54,157 nt of DNA from Coxiellaceae bacterium (lineage in GTDB: Bacteria; Pseudomonadota; Gammaproteobacteria; Coxiellales; Coxiellaceae): the NCBI GenBank assembly GCA_029210045.1, contig JARGNX010000014.1:1-54157 (forward strand). Direction: 5' to 3'. The position numbers were made by a program, and so were the translations under genes. Under the pieces are notes generated by a model. It saw nothing but the letters and a program-made list of their open reading frames with translations. It was not told the DNA's origin and made no database searches. Positions within the stretch are counted from its first letter, which is position 1, and each line of letters starts with the position of its first letter. Of the stretch, positions 34,047 to 42,307 are shown piece by piece.

Positions 34047-34180
34047 TTATGAAACCTCTCTTTTTAACGGCAATACTTTGGCTATCAATTTTTTATTATG
34101 ATTTGCTCGAGCGCTCGTTTAACTCGCTTTGTGGGAAGTGATAAATCAACATCAACCTCCAGAGCTTCACTATTGTGGTC
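34047..34180 (-). pseudogene. Remnant of the C-terminus of a deoxyribosyltransferase-like gene
   Basis: The minus strand encodes KKLIAKVLPLKREVS and a stop, nearly the same as the end of the intact gene at 37704 (KKLIAKALPLKRDFA). Farther upstream, similarity (VKRALEQIIIKN) continues in another frame, so there is a frameshift. The N-terminal four-fifths is missing. It shows that a second copy of the gene once lay here. Confidence 0.75.
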
Positions 34181-34203
34181 ACTAATGACATTAAACAAAT
34201 GGC

Positions 34204-34277
34204 AATATAGTCGCTGAAAGCATGATGCGCCAAGAGCTGGTTCAACACGATTCCAATGCTAAAAAAATCAGCCAGTT
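34204..34277 (+). pseudogene. lpxB fragment
   Basis: Twenty-four codons read NIVAESMMRQELVQHDSNAK(KISQ), against NIVAENMVCQELIQHDANAE(KISQ) in the intact lpxB at 32.6 kb, about three-quarters identical. Nothing of lpxB precedes or follows. The fragment runs into the start of the MFS gene, whose first codons are lpxB-derived sequence. Confidence 0.8.
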
Positions 34278-35800
34278 ACAATGCCTACTCATTATTAACA
34301 TGTATTTTAAGCATTGCTGTAATTGCACACCTATATACTACCAAGGGCATGATCATACTGGACTACCCGCATCTACAAGAGCATCTGCATATATCTGCTG
34401 TAACATTATCTCAGATTAATTTAATCACTGGCTTCAGTTTTGTATTTAGCTTAGCGCTTACCGGACTGTTAGTAGATAACCTTAACCCTAAAATAATTCT
34501 AAGCAGCGGTATAGCCCTGCTAATAATAGGCAATGCCCTTTTAGGGCATGCATCGAACACTGGCTTATTGATATGTGGCTTTTTGGCACTCAATATTGCA
34601 AAAGCACTTATAACACTTAGCATTATTAAAATTGCCAGCTCAAACTTAACTAAGCAGCAATTTATCATTTTCCTCGGCACCCTATTCGCTGTGGCTACTG
34701 GCATTTCATATAGCGGTAATGTTATTGCAGTTTGGTTAACTTCCTTCCTGACAACAAACCTAAATATTGCATTAACTATCGCTGGCATCGCTTTATTTTT
34801 TATGACTGCTTTAACTTACAAAAGCCCCAATAAGGAAAAAACTACGTTACAACAATCCACATTTGATGACATTGTATATCTATTAAAAAGCAAGCTCTTT
34901 TGGGTGTCTGCTATCACCATAACTTTCAGTGGTCTCGCACTTGCCGCACTCAATAGTTACGGCTATAGTTATTTACAGAACTCACTCGTTCTTAGCGCCA
35001 CACAAACTAATCACCTTTTAAATTATGCCACCATTGGCTGTATGTTAGGCTTTATTGCTTTTGCAATTTTATCCAACCTTATTAACAAGCACCGAGCGAT
35101 TACCCTCTCGGCATTAACGCTCTCATCACTGTTAATGCTTGTTATTGTATATACTCCGCTAGCCTACGCAGCTACAGCTATTGGATTGCTTTTGTTCGGT
35201 GTGTTAATCAGTGGCGTGATGATTTATTGCTATGCCAATATCAATAACATGATTTCCCCTCGATTGACAGGCATCACCTTTGCACTTGTGTTGTTTGTCT
35301 CAAGTTACAGCGGACGTGTTTTATTCTTTATCGTGCCTCCAATCATGTCATTGGTTAGCAGTAATCTCCTACCAGCTATATTAACGGCTTTTTTAGGACT
35401 CTTAATCATTGCAGGTGTACTATATGCCTGCCTGATGGATACCAAATCAAAATCATTCCTACCAACACCTAAAACAACTACCCGACAAGACTTTGCTTTG
35501 GCATGGCGCGGACAACTAGGACTAGGGCGTACTTACTGGATCTTATATTCTCTCATTGGCTCAACAGCCTTATCATTGACAATGACATTGCACTTTATCA
35601 ACCAACTTCACATAGATACCAGCTGGTTACTGCTCGTATCAGCTTGTATAACATACCCCTACTTACTATTTTCAACGATCTGTGTGTGGCGTTGCAGTAA
35701 AAACACCACCCATTGGAAAGGCCTAACAGTGCTTGCTCGAATATCTGTCATGCTGCTGATTTTAAAACTACTAATCAATATCACTATGACGATTATTTAG
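34256..35800 (+). CDS. MFS transporter
   Basis: This 514-residue polytopic membrane protein has about 12-14 hydrophobic helices. An early LVDNLNPKIILSSGIAL loop matches the MFS motif-A position between helices 2 and 3, and the first half (LITGFSFVFSLALTGLLVD) resembles TsgA-like members. The C-terminal third (WRGQLGLGRTYWILYSLIG onward) adds extra helices, perhaps a fused small membrane domain. The ATG at 34256 lies inside the lpxB remnant, so the native N-terminus may have been replaced. The substrate is unknown. Confidence 0.7.
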   Translation: MLKKSASYNAYSLLTCILSIAVIAHLYTTKGMIILDYPHLQEHLHISAVTLSQINLITGFSFVFSLALTGLLVDNLNPKIILSSGIALLIIGNALLGHASNTGLLICGFLALNIAKALITLSIIKIASSNLTKQQFIIFLGTLFAVATGISYSGNVIAVWLTSFLTTNLNIALTIAGIALFFMTALTYKSPNKEKTTLQQSTFDDIVYLLKSKLFWVSAITITFSGLALAALNSYGYSYLQNSLVLSATQTNHLLNYATIGCMLGFIAFAILSNLINKHRAITLSALTLSSLLMLVIVYTPLAYAATAIGLLLFGVLISGVMIYCYANINNMISPRLTGITFALVLFVSSYSGRVLFFIVPPIMSLVSSNLLPAILTAFLGLLIIAGVLYACLMDTKSKSFLPTPKTTTRQDFALAWRGQLGLGRTYWILYSLIGSTALSLTMTLHFINQLHIDTSWLLLVSACITYPYLLFSTICVWRCSKNTTHWKGLTVLARISVMLLILKLLINITMTII

Positions 35801-35822
35801 CATAAATCATTTAATGCCAGCT

Positions 35823-35842
35823 CTAGCATGCTAGCATGCTAG
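35823..35842. promoter_or_regulatory. 20-bp perfect palindrome of TAGCATGC units
   Basis: CTAGCATGCTAGCATGCTAG reads the same on both strands and contains TAGCATGCTA twice. The same core overlaps the -10 box of the second AbiE operon 130 bases downstream, suggesting paired operator sites. The 215 bases between the MFS and abiEi genes hold nothing else evident. Confidence 0.55.
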
Positions 35843-35973
35843 CATCAACGCATTCTTCATACTATTCAATAAGATAGAAATAAACACACTCAACAACTAT
35901 ATTTTACATGCCATTATTCCTCTTAAGAAAGAATTTTTGCATGTAAACATAATAATTATGCTTATTTACTATA

Positions 35974-35989
35974 TATAGCATGCTATAAT
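35974..35989 (+). promoter_or_regulatory. Operator palindrome overlapping the promoter of AbiE pair 2
   Basis: The 14-bp perfect palindrome TATAGCATGCTATA (35974-35987) overlaps a consensus -10 box TATAAT (35984-35989). Transcription would start near 35996, 19 bases before abiEi, with an AAAGGA ribosome site. A repressor bound here would block RNA polymerase, as expected for AbiEi autoregulation. Confidence 0.65.
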
Positions 35990-36014
35990 TCCCTTAATAA
36001 AGGAATCAACGCGT

Positions 36015-36824
36015 ATGACGTATACTAAAAATACACCATCAGGCCTTGGTAAGCTCGAACGCAAACGCTTATCAAGCATACTACTATCAACATCGGTCAC
36101 CATTACTGTCGCCGAAGCAGCTGCTATTTTAAATCTACCTCGGCAAATAGCTGCAAAACAGCTCGCATTATTTGCCAAAAAAGGCTGGCTATCTCGAATA
36201 CGCCAAGGCGTTTATATTCCTTCATCAATTGAAGCAGAAACAAATGAAGTGATTATTGAAGACCCGCTATTAATTGCTGAAAAATTATTTAGCCCCTGTT
36301 ACATTGCTGGCTGGAGTGCAGCTGAATACTGGGGATTAACCGATCAAATATTTTCTTCAACGATTGTAATGACTCAACAGCCACAAAGAAAGTATCAACC
36401 TGAAATACAAGGTACTGCATTTTTATTACACCTGGCACAGAAAAAATATTTTTTTGGATTAAATACTATCTGGCGAAATAATGTAAAGATTCAAGTCTCC
36501 GACCAATCACGGACCATTATCGATATAATGTCTAACCCAGCACTAGGTGGTGGTATACGCATGTCAGTAGATATACTCAAAAATTATTTTTCTTCCGATG
36601 CGATCTCAACCGATAACTTAATTCAATATTTGGCAAAGCGAAAAAATGGTGCTGCTTATAAAAGACTTGGGTTTTTAACTGAAAAATTCTTTCCAGAAAA
36701 CACTGATTTACTCTGCGCGTGCAAAAAAAATATCACATCAGGAAATACAACGCTCGATACAACCTTAAAATGTGATAAACTGTCAACTAAATGGAGAGTG
36801 TGGGTACCTGAAAACTGGAAGTAA
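36015..36824 (+). CDS. abiEi: AbiEi-type antitoxin (pair 2)
   Basis: This 269-residue protein has an N-terminal winged helix (ITVAEAAAILNLPRQIAAKQLALFAKKGWL, then IRQGVYIP) and the AbiEi C-terminal domain with YIAGWSAAEYWGLTDQ. It is the type IV antitoxin and predicted autorepressor of the operon, 9 bases before the toxin gene. It is only distantly related to pair 1 at 9-10 kb, so the two modules were acquired independently. Confidence 0.88.
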   Translation: MTYTKNTPSGLGKLERKRLSSILLSTSVTITVAEAAAILNLPRQIAAKQLALFAKKGWLSRIRQGVYIPSSIEAETNEVIIEDPLLIAEKLFSPCYIAGWSAAEYWGLTDQIFSSTIVMTQQPQRKYQPEIQGTAFLLHLAQKKYFFGLNTIWRNNVKIQVSDQSRTIIDIMSNPALGGGIRMSVDILKNYFSSDAISTDNLIQYLAKRKNGAAYKRLGFLTEKFFPENTDLLCACKKNITSGNTTLDTTLKCDKLSTKWRVWVPENWK

Positions 36825-36833
36825 GGGACCACA

Positions 36834-37694
36834 ATGATAAACAAGCACGAGATAATCACACACGCTCGCAAATACCAACTATCACCAGCCACTATAGAAA
36901 AAGACTATGTTCTAAATTGGATTTTAGCCGGTATAGCAAATAATAATACGTTACAAGAATCCTGGTTTTTTAAAGGTGGCACATGTTTAAAGAAATGTTT
37001 CTTTAAACAATATAGATTTTCAGAAGATTTAGATTTTACTGTTATAAATTCTCAAAAGTTAAGCGCACGGCTGCTAGAATCAACATTTAATGACATCACA
37101 GAATGGATATATTTTCATTCAGGCATTGAGCTACCTGGATCACATAGACAATTTGAAGTTTTTACAAACAAATATGGTGGCCTATCTGCGGAAGCTCGCA
37201 TAAGTTATCGTGGCCCATTACAGCAACGACGCGGTGATTTATCACGGGTTAAACTTGACCTGACCAATGACGAGTTTATCGCCCTTAAGCCAGAGAAAAG
37301 AATCATATACCACCCTTACTCTGACAACCTTGGTACTGACACACAAATCACCTCATATTGTCTTGAAGAAATATTTGCTGAAAAAATAAGGGCACTTGCG
37401 GAACGTCTTAGACCTCGAGATTTATATGATGTTATTCACTTACATGAAGACAAACGTTGGCAACCAAATCAAAATAGATTGCTTTTAAGCCTAAAGAAGA
37501 AATGTAAATTTAAAAAAATCAGTTTGCCAACGTTCGATTCCTTGTCATCAAAACCTGAGTATAATGAACTCACTGTGGAATGGGATAATATGCTTGCACA
37601 CCAAATTAGCAACTTACTACCTTTTGAACATTATTGGAAAAAACTACCCGAAGCGCTAAATTGGCTGTACGAATCAAATACCGCAAAAAATTAA
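36834..37694 (+). CDS. abiEii: AbiEii-type nucleotidyltransferase toxin (pair 2)
   Basis: This 286-residue protein of the AbiEii family has EKDYVLNWIL, FFKGGTCLKKCF near residue 46 (the Gly-Gly-Thr loop), YRFSEDLDFTV near 60 with the metal-binding Asp pair, and EEIFAEKIRALAERLRPRDLYDV. In known systems it inhibits growth by transferring nucleotides and can provide abortive phage infection. It ends 9 bases before the convergent deoxyribosyltransferase-like gene. Confidence 0.9.
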   Translation: MINKHEIITHARKYQLSPATIEKDYVLNWILAGIANNNTLQESWFFKGGTCLKKCFFKQYRFSEDLDFTVINSQKLSARLLESTFNDITEWIYFHSGIELPGSHRQFEVFTNKYGGLSAEARISYRGPLQQRRGDLSRVKLDLTNDEFIALKPEKRIIYHPYSDNLGTDTQITSYCLEEIFAEKIRALAERLRPRDLYDVIHLHEDKRWQPNQNRLLLSLKKKCKFKKISLPTFDSLSSKPEYNELTVEWDNMLAHQISNLLPFEHYWKKLPEALNWLYESNTAKN

Positions 37695-37703
37695 AATAAA
37701 AAC

Positions 37704-38498
37704 TTACGCAAAATCCCTCTTTAGTGGCAACGCCTTGGCTATCAATTTTTTATTTTGCACCATTCTTTTTACAATTCCACCAATATTAACATGGCGCATA
37801 TTGCGCTCTGCGCCATAGACATTATCGGCAGCCCGTATTATTCCACCGAGCCGAGGGTTCAGCATGACATAATTTGGCAGTCGGACCGCATGATGTTGTT
37901 TACTCGAAACATATTTATTTAGCTGTGCAGCAAAATAAGAATATATATCGGAACCTGCCATATGCTTGAATGTAGCTTTATTCACTAGAATCAAATAATC
38001 ACACTGCATAGCCACAAAAGAATGCATACCACCCAATAACTCATGATGACCAAAGAGCCCTCGACTATCCGTCCTTAAACCGATAACTTTTTTACCCATT
38101 AAGTGAGCATAAGTAATTTCTGTTATTACGCCATCATCTACCGGCTCATCCAGTATTGCCACTACTGCATCAGACCGCGGAATAAATCGACCGATATCCA
38201 GCAAATAAATCATATGCATAATCGTCGGGTGTATTTCTGACTTGGAAACATATTTTTGCATTTCTTTTGCCAGCAAATTACCTTCAAAACCATCGCGCTG
38301 AGGCAAAGTCACTTGATAGCCCCGACGCTCTAATGCATTCACTAACTGTTGATTAAACTGTAATTCAGAAGCATTAAATAACGGAGCTGCAAAATACAGC
38401 TTGGTAGGCCTTGTTCCTACAGAGCTTGCAAAGCAGGACTGCATAACTAAAAAAGCAGTAAACACAAAGATAATCTTAAATTTCATAGAGAATACCAT
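37704..38498 (-). CDS. Exported nucleoside 2-deoxyribosyltransferase-like protein
   Basis: This 264-residue protein (or 260 from the ATG at 38486) has a signal peptide (MKFKIIFVFTAFLVMQSCFA) ahead of a nucleoside 2-deoxyribosyltransferase domain: LYFAAPLFNASE, VTLPQRDGFE, DAVVAILDEPVDDGVITEI with the catalytic-position Glu, and GKKVIGLRTDSRG. Family members are normally cytosolic enzymes exchanging bases on deoxyribosides, so periplasmic targeting is odd. It follows the GIDE-type gene by 21 bases on the same strand. A truncated second copy lies at 34.05 kb. Confidence 0.75.
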   Translation of the reverse strand: MVFSMKFKIIFVFTAFLVMQSCFASSVGTRPTKLYFAAPLFNASELQFNQQLVNALERRGYQVTLPQRDGFEGNLLAKEMQKYVSKSEIHPTIMHMIYLLDIGRFIPRSDAVVAILDEPVDDGVITEITYAHLMGKKVIGLRTDSRGLFGHHELLGGMHSFVAMQCDYLILVNKATFKHMAGSDIYSYFAAQLNKYVSSKQHHAVRLPNYVMLNPRLGGIIRAADNVYGAERNMRHVNIGGIVKRMVQNKKLIAKALPLKRDFA

Positions 38499-38519
38499 AA
38501 AGAGACCACAGAGAGCCGA

Positions 38520-39446
38520 TCAATAAAACCGAAACCATAGCATTGAAATAATCACTACCAACACACAAACTGTGACTACGCCCGACAACATATACAGCCA
38601 TCCGCGACGTGCAGGAATTAACTGTTGAGAAGTGGCCATGCAATAAGCCTGATCCAATTGTAAATCCGTATCAGCTATTAATGCTGGACGGTAATCTTTG
38701 GGCAACGCATCACAATACGCTTGCCACTGTTGTTGTATCTTTTTCTCGGCAGCCAGCGGCTCATTAAACCAACGCTGCTCCATGATCTCATCCACCCATT
38801 CCTCACCAGTAACATCTTGAATCCGCGCCACTGCTCGATCGGGGTTCAGATTGACAGTCATTTCAAACTCGCGCCCAACATGGCGAAAGGTGCCTGCAAC
38901 CCATAGCGGTGAATCAGGTAAAATAATCTCTTCTTCAAAACAATATTTTTGCTGCTGGTAATGCTTCGTCATTTCTTCAAACGTAGCATCCACACGCTCG
39001 GCATAATACAACGTGGTACTACTTGGCTTTACAGTAGCTCCCGCCACATTAATAACGCACTCATCCGTTTCATCCTTCAGCAGTAACAGTTGGAACATAC
39101 CACCCTGGTAGTCTATTAACTCAAACTCGGCCTTGCCCGGGCAATATTCCCACACTTTATAGCGATACCAACAACAAGGTGTTTTTGTTAATGGCGATTG
39201 CAACAACTCCCCATTAATTGGCTTCACTTGACCGTGCAGCTCAACATAACCAGGGTGTGATTGCGCGATTGCAACTATTCGCATATTAGGTGCTCGACGA
39301 TTTCGCAGGTAAAAACAGAAGGTCCAGACCCCAGCCAATGCCAACATCGAAAATAAAACGATTAAAAACCAAAATGAAGTATTATCTACATGACGTGCAT
39401 AGTAAATATAATCGGTACAAAATGCTTTAACTAGATATAACATCAT
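38520..39446 (-). CDS. GIDE-domain membrane protein
   Basis: This 308-residue protein has an N-terminal membrane helix (FWFLIVLFSMLALAGVWTFCFYL), then a region matching the GIDE/BAM domain shared with mitochondrial MULAN-type ligases (HPGYVELHGQVKPINGELLQ, CCWYRYKVWEY, ERVDATFEEM, WVAGTFRHVG), and a C-terminal anchor (MLSGVVTVCVLVVIISMLW). Bacterial homologues lack the RING finger, as this one does, and often neighbour LemA; none is seen here. The function is unknown. Confidence 0.65.
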   Translation of the reverse strand: MMLYLVKAFCTDYIYYARHVDNTSFWFLIVLFSMLALAGVWTFCFYLRNRRAPNMRIVAIAQSHPGYVELHGQVKPINGELLQSPLTKTPCCWYRYKVWEYCPGKAEFELIDYQGGMFQLLLLKDETDECVINVAGATVKPSSTTLYYAERVDATFEEMTKHYQQQKYCFEEEIILPDSPLWVAGTFRHVGREFEMTVNLNPDRAVARIQDVTGEEWVDEIMEQRWFNEPLAAEKKIQQQWQAYCDALPKDYRPALIADTDLQLDQAYCMATSQQLIPARRGWLYMLSGVVTVCVLVVIISMLWFRFY

Positions 39447-39504
39447 CCATCACTCATATCTAAATTGTTATCCATAACCCATGCTTCATGCAAGAGTTCA
39501 CCCC

Positions 39505-40281
39505 TTAAACGTAACGCGCAATTCCTCGATCCGATTGGTCTATAGCATTAATCAACAAATTAAGCTCAGGGCAGTCTTCAGACATCTGCTTTAATTGCGC
39601 CTGCGCATCTGCTAATGAAAGGCCTCGACGATAAAGTACCTTATAAGCTTCTCGCAATTGACGTAATGTGTCCTTATCAAAGCCATGACGCTTTAAGCCT
39701 ACCAAATTTAAACTGCTAGGCACACCAGGGTTTCCTGCCACCATCATATAAGGCGGGATATCTTTAACAATTTTTGTTGCACGGCCTAAGAAACTATAAG
39801 CACCAATACGACAGAATTGATGCACACCAGAAAAGGCTCCTAGGATTACAAAATCCTCAACCGTTACATGACCAGCGATACCGGCATTATTTGCAAACAC
39901 CGTATGATTACCAACCTGGCAGTCATGCGCAATATGCGCGTAATTCATAATAAAATTATTATTACCAACACGCGTCACACCATCGCCACCCGATGAACCA
40001 CGATTGATCGTACTAAACTCACGAACGATATTATGGTCACCAATTTCTAAACGAGTATGTTCGCCGTTATAATCCAAATCTTGCGGGTCCTCACCCAGCG
40101 ACGCATATTGGTAAATCTTATTATGTTTTCCAATCGCTGTTTCACCCTTAATCACCACATGTGATCCTACCCATGTCCCTTCATCAATTGAAACATCGGC
40201 TTCAATAATGGTATATGGACCAATCGTCACACCATCAGCAATTTGGGCGCTTGGATCAATAATCGCTGTGGGATGAATCAT
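39505..40281 (-). CDS. lpxA: Acyl-ACP--UDP-N-acetylglucosamine O-acyltransferase
   Basis: This 258-residue left-handed beta-helix enzyme performs the first committed step of lipid A synthesis. Hexapeptide repeats run from the N-terminus (MIHPTAIIDPSAQIADGVTIG); the catalytic His lies in YAHIAHDCQVG; the C-terminal helical domain includes GLKRHGFDKDTLRQL. It overlaps the fabZ stop by one base. It is the last gene of the cluster; lpxB does not follow. Confidence 0.97.
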   Translation of the reverse strand: MIHPTAIIDPSAQIADGVTIGPYTIIEADVSIDEGTWVGSHVVIKGETAIGKHNKIYQYASLGEDPQDLDYNGEHTRLEIGDHNIVREFSTINRGSSGGDGVTRVGNNNFIMNYAHIAHDCQVGNHTVFANNAGIAGHVTVEDFVILGAFSGVHQFCRIGAYSFLGRATKIVKDIPPYMMVAGNPGVPSSLNLVGLKRHGFDKDTLRQLREAYKVLYRRGLSLADAQAQLKQMSEDCPELNLLINAIDQSDRGIARYV

Positions 40282-40724
40282 TACGACGCTCCCTTAACAC
40301 ACATAAATTCTGTACTGCAAGCCAACTCACCGTTCACGGTTGCTTCGCCGCTAAATTTCCATAACAATTTACGTGCTTTGATGACTTTAACATCCATCGT
40401 TAATTGATCACCTGGCTCCACCACACGTTTAAAGCGCGTGTTATCAACACCAGCCAAATAATGCAGATTATCTTTTGTAGGTTTTGCTCCTTGCGTATGC
40501 AGAATCAAAATACCCGACAACTGCGCCATCGCTTCAATCATCAATACACCCGGCATCACAGGCTTCTCAGGAAAGTGACCTACAAAATACGGCTCATTAA
40601 ACGATACATTCTTATATCCTTGAATACTTTCATTGTCGACTAATGACGTCACACGATCCACTAATAAAAACGGATAACGATGTGGCAAATGCGCTAAAAT
40701 TTCTTCGGTATGCATACTAATCAT
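40281..40724 (-). CDS. fabZ: 3-hydroxyacyl-ACP dehydratase FabZ
   Basis: This 147-residue hot-dog-fold enzyme dehydrates 3-hydroxyacyl-ACP in fatty acid elongation. It has LPHRYPFLLVDRV and the active-site segment GHFPEKPVMPGVLMIEAMAQ containing the catalytic His and Glu. The ATG at 40724 lies within the end of lpxD (8-base overlap) with a GAGG site. Confidence 0.97.
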   Translation of the reverse strand: MISMHTEEILAHLPHRYPFLLVDRVTSLVDNESIQGYKNVSFNEPYFVGHFPEKPVMPGVLMIEAMAQLSGILILHTQGAKPTKDNLHYLAGVDNTRFKRVVEPGDQLTMDVKVIKARKLLWKFSGEATVNGELACSTEFMCVKGAS

Positions 40725-41745
40725 TACTCATCCTCTCTAATCGAGTTAATCGTTTCACTATACTGTCTAACTGTTTAAAACGCGCAACACTTTTACGCCA
40801 CACTTTATTCGGCATTAAACTGGTGCCTGATGAATAAATTCCAGGCTCATCTACCGATTTCGTTACCATGCTCATCCCAGAAAACAAGGTGCCATCCGGA
40901 ATAGTTAAATGGCCACCAATACAACTGCCGCCACCTATCATGCAGTGTTTACCAATGACCGCGCTACCAGCAATACCAACACAACCGGCAACCGCTGTAT
41001 GGTCACCTATTTGCACATTGTGTCCAATTTGAATTTGGTTATCTAACCGAACACCCTTACCGATAATCGTATCACCCAGTGCCCCTCGATCAATCGTGGT
41101 GTTCGCACCGATCTCTACATGATTACCTATAACTACGGATCCTAACTGTGGCACTTTTATCCACTGATGATTAGCATCCAACGCATTACCAAAACCATCT
41201 GAACCAATCACAGCACCCGAATGAATAATCACATGTTCACCGATGTGTGCCTGTGCTAACACAGTAATGTTGGGATATAACTGCGTGTTAGCACCGATCT
41301 TTACCTGCTCGCCAATATAGCACCCCGCTCCGATCACTGTATTTGCACCGATCACTGCTCCTGCCTCAATCACAGCTTGTGCTGAAATGGTTGCAGTAGC
41401 ATCAACCGTGGCATGCTCAGACACCACAGCAGTGTCACTAATACCCGCGGCTATCTTAGTGGCGGGGTAAAGTAAATGCAGTAGCTCAACCATTACCACA
41501 CTGGGTTGCTTAGCAATCAACGAATTGGTCGAACAATGACTGGCATCTGCCTCAGACAATAAAACAGCAGAAGCTTTAGTGGTTTTGAGTTGGTTGCGGT
41601 ATTTAGCATCAGCAAGAAAACTAATGTCACCTTGGCAAGCCGATTGCAGAGGTGCAACCGCGCGGATCAGGCACCCACCATCGCCAACTAAGGTTACATT
41701 CAGTTGCTCGGCAATATCTTTTAAGAGAAAAGTCTTATTTGCCAT
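40717..41745 (-). CDS. lpxD: UDP-3-O-acylglucosamine N-acyltransferase
   Basis: This 342-residue enzyme performs the third step of lipid A synthesis. The N-terminal uridine-binding domain (LNVTLVGDGGCLIRAVAPL) is followed by a long beta-helix of hexapeptide repeats with the conserved NQIQIGHNVQIGDHT region bearing the catalytic His, then a C-terminal helical end. It lies 50 bases after skp. Confidence 0.97.
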   Translation of the reverse strand: MANKTFLLKDIAEQLNVTLVGDGGCLIRAVAPLQSACQGDISFLADAKYRNQLKTTKASAVLLSEADASHCSTNSLIAKQPSVVMVELLHLLYPATKIAAGISDTAVVSEHATVDATATISAQAVIEAGAVIGANTVIGAGCYIGEQVKIGANTQLYPNITVLAQAHIGEHVIIHSGAVIGSDGFGNALDANHQWIKVPQLGSVVIGNHVEIGANTTIDRGALGDTIIGKGVRLDNQIQIGHNVQIGDHTAVAGCVGIAGSAVIGKHCMIGGGSCIGGHLTIPDGTLFSGMSMVTKSVDEPGIYSSGTSLMPNKVWRKSVARFKQLDSIVKRLTRLERMSND

Positions 41746-41795
41746 AGGGTAGTCTCGGTGGGCAGCTTAACACCACCCACCAATCACAGACTTAA

Positions 41796-42290
41796 TTATT
41801 TTAAGTCGCTCATTACGGAGCCAGTGATATTCATATCATTCTTAGAATAGATCACAGCATTTTTAGGCATAACGATATCCATGCCTTGCTTAGCAGCCAC
41901 TTTTGATACAGAAGCGTCTACTTTTTTCATAAAGCCACTCATCGCTGCATTTTGTGCTTGGAATAAGTTCTTTTGAAATGCCGCTTGCGCCATACGTAAG
42001 CTACCTTCTTCTTTAGAAATCTTCGCCGCTAATAACTTAGCTTTCTTTTTGTTCATCACTGATTTATTTTTGTTAAAGTTCTGCATATCAGCTTGTAATT
42101 GCTTACCTTTAGTAACGATCTCGTTACGTTGAGTTGCGAACTTTTTACGCAAACCACTATTGATTTGTTTCACTTGTGGTGAACTTTTAAAAACTTTTTC
42201 CATGTCTACCACGCCAATTTTCATGGCAAATGCACTAGCTGAACAAACAGCAATCGCAGCAGCACATACTGTGGTTATCAAACGTTTCAT
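41796..42290 (-). CDS. skp: Periplasmic chaperone Skp/OmpH
   Basis: This 164-residue exported chaperone for outer-membrane proteins has signal peptide MKRLITTVCAA...SASAFA, then KIGVVDMEKVF and a Lys/Gln-rich coiled coil (residues about 45-120) that forms the tentacles. It has an AGGAGAAA ribosome site and lies 17 bases after bamA. Confidence 0.93.
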   Translation of the reverse strand: MKRLITTVCAAAIAVCSASAFAMKIGVVDMEKVFKSSPQVKQINSGLRKKFATQRNEIVTKGKQLQADMQNFNKNKSVMNKKKAKLLAAKISKEEGSLRMAQAAFQKNLFQAQNAAMSGFMKKVDASVSKVAAKQGMDIVMPKNAVIYSKNDMNITGSVMSDLK

Positions 42291-42307
42291 GTATTTCTCC
42301 TGTAAAT

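Noticed and set aside
37704..38498. Lipoprotein assignment for the deoxyribosyltransferase-like protein (VMQSC)
   Set aside because: The residues before Cys do not fit a good lipobox (Gln at -2), and a normal signal peptidase I site follows at CFA-SS.
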